A stretch of 64,000 nt of DNA, taken from the NCBI GenBank assembly GCA_039583875.1, contig CM077150.1:189352375-189416374 (forward strand), given 5' to 3'. The position numbers and the translations under genes are program-made. The stretch is from Platanthera guangdongensis (taxonomy: Eukaryota; Streptophyta; Magnoliopsida; Asparagales; Orchidaceae). A model generated the notes under the pieces. That model was given only the letters and a program-made list of their open reading frames with translations. It was not told the DNA's origin and made no database searches. Shown one piece after another: positions 55,089 through 64,000 of this stretch (its first letter is position 1; each line of letters opens with the position of its first letter).

Positions 55089-57259
55089 TACAGGGCATCA
55101 ATCTTCTTCATCAGATCTTTCTTGGGCTGTATAGAAGCAGATGAGGCAGCAGAGGGTGTAGCAGCAGAGGTTGAAGCAGTAACAGTAGTGACAACAGCAG
55201 ATACAGAAGTTGTTGAAGTGGGAATTGAAACAGTAACAACAACAGCAGATACTACAGGTTCTGGAGAAGTAACAGCAGTAGCAGCAACAGTTTTACTAAC
55301 AGTAATATCAGTAGCAGAAATATCAGCAGAAAATTCAGAAGGCTCAAACTCATGTGCCTCTGTCATAAGGATCTCTTTAGAAATTGGCTCATCAGTAGTA
55401 ACAGAAGTATCAGCAGCAGTATGAAAACTTTCAGTAGCAGGAGGGGCAGCAACATTAGAGACAACAACAATGCTTTCATCAGAAGTAGCAGCGGCATATA
55501 CTGAGTGGACAAATGAGGTGATGATGCTGGAGTCACAACAAGAGAATGACATAAGGGCCTTGGACAGATCATCTGGGGGCTGGACAGCAACTGTCTCTGG
55601 CAGACATCTGAAATATATAGAATCAAAATTTGAGAGCAAAGACCTGAGGTCTATTGCAAAGACTACAGCAGGAGGTTGAACTGAAGCTTGAAACACATCA
55701 TCAGCAGCAGTAGCAGATTCAATAACTGAAGAAACAACAGCAGGCAGGCTCATAGAATCAACAAGAGCAGCAGCAGGCAGACTCACTTCATAGGGCATCT
55801 CCCCCTGCCTAGATTCAAGCATGGCTGGATCAAGGCATACTGCTAAAGGGGCTGCCTGAGGGAAGAGAGAGGAGAGCCTGGCATAGAGGGCTGCCACTGA
55901 CAGGAGTAATGGAGCCAAGGAGGTCTCCAAGATAAGAGATAGCCTGGGGGCTAGCAATTCATACAGCCTGTCAACAAGGGCTGGAATGTCTACTTGCTCA
56001 GTAGTGACTGGAGTAGAGGTAGAGGATGGAGGTGTAGCTATTGAGGATGGTAGTGAAGAGCTGGTGAATGGGGGAAGAGATGGCTGAGGTGTGGGTAAGG
56101 TGGATATGGAGGACAGGGGGATGGAGATAGATGGGGTGAAGGTGGGTTGGTCAATGATGTCTTGCAGAAGAGCTTGATAGGATGTTGAGGATGAGGGTAG
56201 CTCAGGAGGAGAGGATGGTGAATCATCCATAAAGGAATCATCAATGAGGGTGAAGGAGGGAATGGAGGGTGATGAAGTGATATCTGGTTGAGGGTAGGAG
56301 AATAAGGGATGGAATTGTTCTTCTGTGGTTGGAAGAGTAGGGACTGGAGATGATGTAGATGTTGGAGAGGGGCTGGAGATGATGATGGTGGATGGAGTTT
56401 GAATGGTAGATGGAATGGGAAGAGATGGAATTAGAGGAGGAGGAGGAGAGGCATCAGCAGGCAGGTCATCTGCAGGGGCAAAGACCTGTGGGGAAGTGAC
56501 TCTGAGAGTCCTGGTGCCTGTAGGAGTGCTGGAGGAGGGCCTGCTGGGCTTGATGATTTGTCTGTCCCATTTACCAAAAAGGGCACAGGACAGTCTCTTG
56601 GATGCATTAATGTAGATTACAGAGGAGACCAGCAATGCAGGGCACCTATTCTGCAGAAACACCCCTAGAATTCTTCCAAAGTTTACAAAACTTTTGTTGA
56701 TCTTCTTCTTAATGAGGTCAAAGAATACCTCTCCCCAATTCAGATTCTTCCTGTCTACTAGGGCTCCCATTAGACAGAGCTGATACCTAGAGATTGTATC
56801 ATGAGAAGAGTGCTTAGCTAGTAAGACTTTCCCAACTACATCAGCCAGGAATCTGTATTCCACAGAAAGATGCTTTTTCAATAGCTTGCTAGGGTTAGCC
56901 TCAGAGTGACCCATTCTGGCAATCAAGTCACCATATTCTTCTCCAGACAGATCAGCAGTATCTCCACCAGTTCTTAACTCAAACACCTCTGTTAGAATTG
57001 CTGGGGTCAAGGGTACCTGAGCGCTAGAGATTGATCCAACAATGGTGTTGTTGTCCTGATTGTGTGCAGTATAGACCCATTCCTTAATCTCATCAGAAGC
57101 AAGCTTGATCCTTGTAGTCATGATTGCAGTAAGTTTTTGCTCTTTGAATAACTCTATGATGTCCGGAAAAACCTGGTCTGTTATGCTGAAGGATTCCATG
57201 TCGATGTCGAAGCCAGCATCAAACTTCATGGCGGCGAGAACAGCAATAGACACATCCAT
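55089..57259 (-). pseudogene. Element A env-like ORF, N-terminal part
   Basis: I choose the ATG at 57257-57259 (MDVSIAVLAAMKFDAGF); the frame is open upstream only from a TTG, and a splice-acceptor-like TTTGCAG lies 6 bases before this ATG. Residues about 110-200 (KLLKKHLSVEYRFLADVVGK, LNWGEVFFDLIKKK, VNFGRILGVFL) are collinear with C2. The rest is Ser/Thr/Pro/Ala-rich, low complexity. With the part beyond the TRIM the ORF would be about 1,031 residues with no other stop. Location after pol fits a Sirevirus additional ORF; function unknown. Confidence 0.75.
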
Positions 57260-57384
57260 AGTTACCTGCAAAGATTCAACAAACAAAACGACCAAGTGCA
57301 GAAGTATTTGGAGGGAAAGAAAGCTCTTGCAGAGAAATCGAAAGCGCAAAAGAGAATGACGGCGAAAAATGAATTTTATATTAG

Positions 57385-57665
57385 GGTTCGACGCAGAATT
57401 GGAAAGATCGTTGAACTCAGTTCGACGATCGAGGCTTCTAAAGGAATCTGAAGAGTCTTCAACATCGTCGATCTCAGTTCGACGATATTGGAGAGCATCG
57501 AGCTCTGTTCGACGATCGTTCAGAGAACAAAATCGTCGAGCGCCGTTCGACGATCGTTGACCGGAAGAGATAGTTCATACTATCTGAGAAACGCTGAACT
57601 CAGGTCGACGATTTCAGAAATCGTCAATCTCCGTTCGACGATCTGGGGGAAAATCGTCGAGCGCA
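57385..57665. repeat. TCGTCGA cluster upstream of the element A env-like ORF
   Basis: Eight to ten motifs such as TCAGTTCGACGATC and AATCGTCGAGC between the end of pol and the env-like ORF, of the same kind as in its LTR and gag. Confidence 0.78.
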
Positions 57666-57758
57666 GTTCAGAGATCAGAAAAAAAACTCTAGACACTAAG
57701 AAAAATCAAGATGTTTGCCTAGTCTTGGTCAATTTTTAAACTTTCAAAATCTTGGATA

Positions 57759-60700
57759 TTATTTAAGACTTCCTCCATCTAACATTCTTAACTGATTTAG
57801 GAAGAAGGTGTATTTCTTTTCATCCAAGGGCTTGGTGAAAATATCTCCCCTTTGTAAATCAGTTGGGATATATTGTAGTTCAATTTTATTCTTTTCAACA
57901 TTATCCCTTAAGAAATGATGCCTAATCTCTATGTGTTTTGTCCTAGTATGGAGGACTGGATTTTGAGCTATAGAAATAGCACTGGTGTTATCACAAAAGA
58001 TTTTAGACTTCTCTAAGTTGTAGCCATAGTCTAGGAGTTGGTTTTGAATCCATAAGATTTGTGAACAACAACTGCCTGCAGCCATATATTCAGCTTCAGT
58101 AGTTGAAGTTGACACAGAGGTCTGTTTCTTGCAAAACTAGGAGACAAGTCTGTCACCAAGGAACTGACAAGTTCCACTGGTGCTTTTCCTGTCAATTCTG
58201 CATCCAGCATAATCAGCATCAGAAAATCCAGTTAAATCAAATGCTGAGTCTTTTGGATACCAGAGACCTAGATTTGGACAACTTTTAACATACCTGAGAA
58301 TCCTCTTTACTAGTGTTAGGTGTGACTCTCTAGGGCTTACTTGGAACCTAGCACATATACATGTAGCAAACATTATATCTGTTCTACTAGCTGTAAGGTA
58401 CAGTAAAGAGCCAATCATTGCTCTATATGTTGTCTGATCAACAAGTTTCCCATGTTCATCAGCATCCAATACAGCATTAGTATGCATAGGTGTTTTCATA
58501 CAAGATGCTTCAGACATGCCAAATTTCTTAACCAATTCGTTTGCATACTTGGTTTGAGAAATAAAGATGCCTTCAACATGTTGTTTGACTAACAATCTTA
58601 GGAAGAAGGATAGCTCACCCATGCTACTCATTTCAAATTTAGAATGCATTAGGTTGGAAAACCTTCTGTACAATTTGGAGTCAGTAGAACCAAAAATAAT
58701 ATCGTCTACATAAATCTGTACTAGTAGGGTATAGAACTTATGGGTTCTAATGAAAAGAGTTTGGTCTACTCTACCCCTTATAAATCTATTTTCCAAAAGA
58801 AAGCATGCTAGGGTCTCATACCATGCTCTAGGAGCTTGCTTGAGACCATATAATGCTTTGTTTAATCTAAAAACATAATCAGGATAAGTTGGAAAGATAA
58901 AACCTGAAGGTTGTCTGACATATACTTTCTCTTTGATGTCTCCATTTAGAAATGCACTTTTGACATTCATCTGATATACCTTGAAGCCTTTATGTGCTGC
59001 ATAAGCTAAAAAGATTCTGATGGCTTCCAATCTTGCAACAGGTGCAAAAGTCTGGTCATAGTCTATTCCTTCTTCTTGAGAATATCCCTGAGCAACTAGC
59101 CTTGCCTTGTTCCTTACAATTACTCCTTGATCATCCAGTTTGTTTCTGAACACCCACTTTGTTCCAACAATGGAGTGATCCTTAAGCTTTGGCACTAGTT
59201 CCCATACTTTGTTCCTTTCAAATTGATGCAATTCCTCTTGCATTGCAATGATCCAGTGTGGATCTTGCTCTGTATCTTGAATGGACTGAGGTTCAATTTG
59301 AGATAGGAAGTAGGTGTGCAACAGGTTTTGGTTGACCTGATTTCTGGTTTGCACACCAGCTGAGATGTCTCCAATTATTTGGGAAATTGGATGGTCTCTT
59401 GAGGTTACTAAATCAACAGGGGGTGTTGATTGTTCACCAACCTGTGTTGTTGTTTCCTCTTGTGGTACAACAACTGGCTCTTCAAGTTGTTCTTCAATAT
59501 GTTGAGCACTGTCTTCATCTTCATTGCATTCATCCCTCTGAGTAACCTGCAACTTGTTCAAGTCTTCAACTAGAGAATGTTCCTGCAAAGGTTCTATGGT
59601 AGAAGGGATCTTCTCCTTGAAGGACATGTTAGATTCATCAAATGATATATGAACAGATTCCTCAATTTTTAGAGATGATTTATTATAGACCCTATAAGCC
59701 TTGCTGATCATGGAGTATCCCAGAAACACTCCTTCATCAGCTTTAGCTTGAAATTTTGCTAAGTATTTCTTGTCATTATTATGTATATAGCAGATACAAC
59801 CAAAAACTCTAAAATAATCAACTTTAGGTTTCTTCCCTTTGAGTAATTCATAGAGAGTCTTTCCCTTTAGTTTATGTATCAAAATTCTATTCAGCACATA
59901 GTTGGAGGTGTTCACTACCTCTGCCCAAAAGGATAGAGGAAGGTGAGCATCTGACAACAATGTAGTGGCAGATTCAATAAGGGTTCTATTTTTCCTTTCA
60001 GCTACCCCATTTTGTTGAGGAGTTCTAGGAGCTAAGAAAGTATGCCTGATCCATTCACTCTGACAGAACTCTTGCATAAGAAGAGAATCAAACTCTGTCC
60101 CATGATCACTTCTGATCAGGGCAATGTGAGTATTGAACTCAATCTGTATACATTTGAGAAACTCTGTCAGACACTTAAAGTTATCAGACTTCTTCCTTAG
60201 AAAGAACACCCAAGTGAATCTAGAGAAGTCATCTACAACTACTAAAGTGTAAGATTTCCCTCCTAGGCTTTGTACTGTGATGGGTCCAAAAAGATCCATG
60301 TGTAACAGATACAATATCCTAGGTGAATCACTCTTATTAAGCGACTTAAAGTTGTTTTTAGTTTGCTTGCCTAATTGACAAGCCCTGCAGAGTCCTTCCT
60401 TCTTGTAGGGGCCAGAAGGTAGTCCTCTAATAAGGTTGTCCTTGGATATCCTAGCAATAGTTCTAAGGTTTAGGTGTCCTAGTCTCTTATGCCATAAAAC
60501 ATTTGGTCTACAGACAGAATTAAACAGGCAAATATCTACATCAATTGAAAGAAAATCTACTAGATAGATGTTACCTTTCCTTTTACCTGTCAACACAGTT
60601 GTGTTGTCCTCTGACTTGATTTTGCATAATGTTTTGCTGAAGGTCACCTGGTAGCCTTCATCACACAGCTGACTGATGCTTATTAAGTTGTGCTTCAGTC

Positions 60701-60878
60701 CTTCCACATAAGCTACCTTCTTGAATGTTACTGATCCAATCTGGACTGCACCATGTCCTTTAGTCTGTCCAAAGTTTGAATCACCAAAGATAACTTTGGG
60801 TCCAAGCTTGGCTCTAAAGGAGGTGAGGTTGTCCTTGTTCCCTGTCATGTGCTTAGAGCACCCACTATCCAAGTACTA
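57759..60878 (-). pseudogene. Element A pol (protease, integrase, RT, RNase H)
   Basis: Protease [13 protein letters not shown]-pre-integrase [10 protein letters not shown] ... CRACQLGK at about 126-166; integrase D192 (HMDLFGP), D256 (SDHGTEF) and E292 (GVAERKN) all present; RT around 545-790 with YVDDIIFGS; RNase H with FSDADYAG. The first RT catalytic Asp is Asn ([11 protein letters not shown] where [11 protein letters not shown] is usual), which should kill the polymerase. Two TAG stops replace expected Trp codons: 60876-60878 just before the protease motif and 58137-58139 near the end. The final 118 codons after it are in the same frame. Sirevirus-like. Confidence 0.9.
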
Positions 60879-60924
60879 TTGCTGGTTAGATGTTGGATAG
60901 GTCTTCACCTGCACATAAGACAAT

Positions 60925-62975
60925 TTATTTGTTTTTGACCCAGTTTACCTTGGGCATAGGTTGATAACCTTTAAATTCTGAAATAAAAGACATCCCAGGT
61001 TGACTCTTATATCCTTCAGGATGATATCTCCTTGGAGGTATAATCCATTCAGTATAAGGGTTAAAGATTTGGGATGAAGGACCCTTAGGATTGAATTTTG
61101 ATTTGCCCTTGAAAAAATTTCCAGAGCTCTGACCTCTGTTCGACGATCTTGGAGCTGCGTTCGACGATCTTGGGTCAGATCGTCGAGCTCCGTTCGACGA
61201 TCTTGGGTCAGATCGTCGAGCTCCGTTCGACGGTCTACTATAGCAGAGTTCAGGAACTTGAGATCGTCGACCTGAGTTCGACGATTTTGCCTGAGATCGT
61301 CGATTTGCGTTCGGCGATCGTCGATCTCCGTTCGATGATTTCTGCTGGGACTTGGTTTTCTTGGGTAGATCAGAATTTTTCCTAGCTACCTCTACAACTC
61401 CCTTTCCTTTATCAGAAATGAATTTGATTGGAGTTGTTAGAACTATGGGTTGGCTGGATGAAGCACCCAAGCCCAGTATACTATTAAATCTGGAGTTCAC
61501 TGTGCTTGTGATGTCCATCAGCTTGATGCTTCTCCCATTAAGGGATTCTTCAAGCTTCTTGGCCTCAGATAGCTCACTTTTCAGTGAAGCTATCTGCTCC
61601 CTACAACACTCCAACTCCTGAGAGAGTTTGAGGTTTTCTAACTTTAAAGTATTATGTTCAGATAAATGATTTCTGAGAGAGATAATTTCTTTCTCAGATT
61701 TTAGCAGATCTAAACACAATGCTTTAATTTCAGATTTAAAGTCCTCTGAATTAAAATCAAAAGAACCAATTACCTGATCTTCTTCAGGTTGAGTCTCTGA
61801 GTCTGACTCTGACTCCTCTTCTTCTGAATTATATTGTGAGGCATTTATTGCCATAATGCAGAACTCTTTTTCTTCTGCATAATCCTCATCATCACTGGAG
61901 CTGGATGAGTCTTCTGACTCCTCTTCAGTCTCACTCCAGGATTCAGCAACAAACCCCTTTCTTGTATGTTTGTTTTTGTTTGATGAGGATTTGCCATTGC
62001 CATTCCTCTTGGAGTCTTTCTCCTTTCTTCTTTCTTTCTTGTCCCTTATGTCCTTGTTTTTGTTTTCTGGACAGTCAGGAACTATGTGCCCTGGTTTCCT
62101 GCAACCAAAGCAAACAATCTCTTTATTATTAATTGACTTATCATACCTTGACTTATCATGCTCCTTGTATGATCTCCTTCTGAAGTCCTTTCTGGCCATC
62201 TTGTAAAATCTTTTGGCCAATAGACTGAGCAGCTCATCATTGTCTGTGACTTTGTCTTCAGGATGATCTTCAGTTGTCTTGAAGGCTATGGTCTTCTCTT
62301 TTCTTGTGGCTGGTGAGGCAGCCTTCTGTTCTTCTTCTCTATTCTTGATGAGTAGCTCATAAGATTTGAGCTTACCAAATAGAGCTTCAGTGGTGATCTC
62401 ATTCAAACTTCTGGCATCCTTGATTGGCCAGATTCTTGAATCCCAAGTGCTAGGGAAGCACATTAGAATTTTGTCATTTAGTTCAGTTAGTGAGATCTCT
62501 TTATCCAATGTCCTGAGTTCACTGACTATTAGACTGAGCCTATTGTACATATCTCCCACTGGCTCGGTTTCTCCTTTCTTGAAATTCTCATATTGAGATA
62601 TGAGGTGGGATCTCCTGTCTTTTCTCTCATCAGCTGAGCCTGAGACTATTTCAGAGAGTTTGTCCCAAATTTCCTTTACTGAATTGCATTCAGCCACCTT
62701 TTGAAATATATCATCAGACATTATCTGGGCTAAGATGTTCATAGCCTTGGCATCAGCTACCTTCCATTTCTTGATGTCAGCATCTGTTCCTGATGGAGGT
62801 GGAACAACATTTGTACTTGAGTTCTCTGGAGGTCTTGGACACACTGTCAAAACAGAGTTAAAATGTCCTCGTCAATAGAATTCATGTATAGTCTGATCCT
62901 TGCTTTCCAAAGTGCAAACTTGGATAGATTGCACACTGGAGGTCTGGTGCTAGCATAATCTTTGTTTTGGGCCAT
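60925..62975 (-). pseudogene. Element A gag
   Basis: The native start is probably the ATG at 62973-62975 (MAQNKDYAS), followed by a frame change near 62850; the remaining 641 codons are open. Regions in order: capsid-type region (KEIWDKLSEIVSG), zinc knuckle CFGCRKPGHIVPDC (complete), Lys-rich part, acidic Ser-rich part, coiled coil (residues about 375-435), then a stretch at about 505-574 made of RRSDPRSSNGA-like repeats and encoded by the TCGTCGA palindromes. Large gags with a coiled coil are typical of Sireviruses. The gag and pol frames differ. Confidence 0.85.
61138..61340 (-). repeat. TCGTCGA palindromes within gag coding sequence
   Basis: The plus strand reads TTCGACGATCTTGGGTCAGA and ATCGTCGAGCTCCG in repeated units of about 33 bp. 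Translated on the minus strand they give repeated SSNGARRSDP. The frame stays open throughout. Confidence 0.85.
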
Positions 62976-63094
62976 GATTTGTGAAAACAAAATCTAATAC
63001 TAAATTACAAAAGAAAACAGATCTAACTAGGGATCTTTGGGTTCAGGTGTTAGCCTGCGCAACCACCAAGGTGTGGTATGTTTAACCAACCTCC
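62976..63094 (-). other. Element A leader
   Basis: About 120 bp between the primer-binding site and the gag ATG, non-coding. GTTAAACATACCACACC follows the primer site. Confidence 0.6.
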
Positions 63095-63106
63095 CTCTGA
63101 TACCAA
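63095..63106 (-). promoter_or_regulatory. Element A primer-binding site (initiator tRNA-Met)
   Basis: TTGGTATCAGAG on the minus strand, one base from the LTR end. It continues GGAGGTT, which fits the T-stem variant seen at 4462-4534 better than the common GCCAGG form. Confidence 0.9.
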
Positions 63107-63107
63107 G

Positions 63108-64000
63108 TGAAAGTGCAGCTAGATCTAATATACTCTAGAGGGGGGGGGGGGTGAATAGAGTATATGGTGCTTTAAAACTTTTTACAACAATTGTTGTAAT
63201 CTGAGTGAGCAGGGAAGCAGTTAATAAATCAAATTACAGAACTAAACTATACATAAGCTAATCACAAAACAATCACAGCCAGAAACAAAAATAAAGACAA
63301 GAAAAACCAGATGACACAAGGAAATATAGTGGTTCCCCTAAACTTGGGTACATCCACTCTTCTACCACCCTAGGTAGGAATCCACTACAGGATGGGTTTA
63401 TCAGGTGTCCTGGGCACCAATGAGCTTTTGATAAGGTGCTCAAAAATTAAACTCAAACTTTTGAAGGGAGTTTGAGAAACCCTTTACAGAGATGGGGGTG
63501 AGAGAGTGATGGAAGTCTTCTCTTTCTCAAACAGCTGAGAAGACTATGTGGATTGATGGTGTCAAAGCTCCCCCTGAGTCCTTGAGATCTTCAGGAAAAG
63601 AAGCTTTGCTGTAGGGTGATAGGCCTTCAAAGGTTGAACTCCAGCAATAGATGATTTCAGCAACAACTGAAATGTTGGATGTCTGGAGTCTTGAAATAGG
63701 TTGGCCTGGAACACTTGAGACAAGAGAGATCTGAAGATTTCAGAAAATTTGATCTCCTTGGATGTGTGTTCTTGAGAATTCTTTGAGACAGAATATTTTT
63801 GTTCTTGTTCTGAAGATTACTGATGTCTGTCTGTGTGTATCTCTGTATCTGTAATCTATGTGAGATTCAAAAATTCTTCTCTTTTATTCTCTAGTACTGA
63901 ATGGAAAAACATCCTCTGTCAAGAATAGCCGTTGGCCTGCATTAATTGCATCCTTAATTGCAAAATGTCTTCTGGAGGAAAGTCCATAGAAATATTCCTT
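63108..64000 (-). repeat. Element A 5' LTR (right, runs off the window)
   Basis: Starts TGAAAGTGCAG next to the primer-binding site and has a run of G at 63139-63150 followed by GTGAATAGAG. From 63431 on it is nearly identical to 51891-52460, so the two LTRs diverged little. The rest lies beyond 64000. Confidence 0.88.

Noticed and set aside
55122..55424. Val/Thr/Ala-rich plus-strand ORF
   Set aside because: Antisense of the low-complexity Ser/Thr part of the element A env-like ORF.

Overview
This window is plant nuclear DNA made almost entirely of LTR retrotransposons nested in or abutting one another. Evidence for a plant: Ty1/copia and Ty3/gypsy polyproteins of plant type, primer-binding sites matching plant initiator-Met and Asp tRNAs, a TRIM element, a hAT-like MITE, and AT-rich flanks with plant-type TATA boxes. 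The amount of nesting suggests an angiosperm with a large, repeat-rich genome; I cannot name the species. No complete host gene is visible. The only host-gene candidate is a possible terminal exon at the extreme left end.

Layout, left to right. (1) 1-1231: possible terminal exon and AT-rich flank. (2) 1232-5273: three tandem plus-strand gypsy-type LTR pieces (L1, L2, L3), two of them followed by an unusually long primer-binding site that matches most or all of an initiator tRNA-Met in antisense. (3) 5274-11900: two tandem LTRs of family G1 (A truncated, B complete), then a badly decayed minus-strand gypsy coding region (G1, 11901-16604). (4) 16605-18424: a Sirevirus-like LTR (C1). (5) 18425-35686: one LTR of a second minus-strand gypsy element (G2), split by a non-autonomous element with a tRNA-Asp primer site (LARD, 20426-33337; target duplication GGTAT). 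The LARD is itself split by a short-LTR copia element (T1, 21751-26298; target duplication TACTT). (6) 35687-38122: G2 pol, cut off inside RT. (7) 38123-42859: plus-strand gypsy element G3 with LTR, gag, protease and a truncated second LTR. (8) 42860-43095: a gypsy pol tail. (9) about 43100-51890: scrambled plus-strand Sirevirus-like element C2 with a MITE, an env-like ORF and a complete 3' LTR. (10) 51891-64000: minus-strand Sirevirus-like element A with gag, pol, an env-like ORF and both LTRs in part. A tandem TRIM (four 202-bp LTRs, target duplication TACAG) sits inside its env-like ORF.

None of the elements looks able to move on its own: coding regions carry premature stops (mostly TAG), frameshifts or lost catalytic residues. 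The most interesting signals are non-coding. Unrelated families here each carry a cluster of CpG-rich short palindromes in the LTR. Wherever I can identify a TATA box clearly (LARD, C1, C2, T1), the cluster lies upstream of it. Two motif types, TCGTCGA and GACACG-nn-CGTGTC, recur across copia, gypsy and LARD families, and in element A the first motif also lies inside gag coding sequence. Other signals worth a second look are the whole-tRNA primer-binding sites, a 76-bp GT-AG intron-like insertion between gag and protease of G3, splice-acceptor-like sequences just before both env-like start codons, and hairpin arrays with a compensatory base change in the LARD LTRs.
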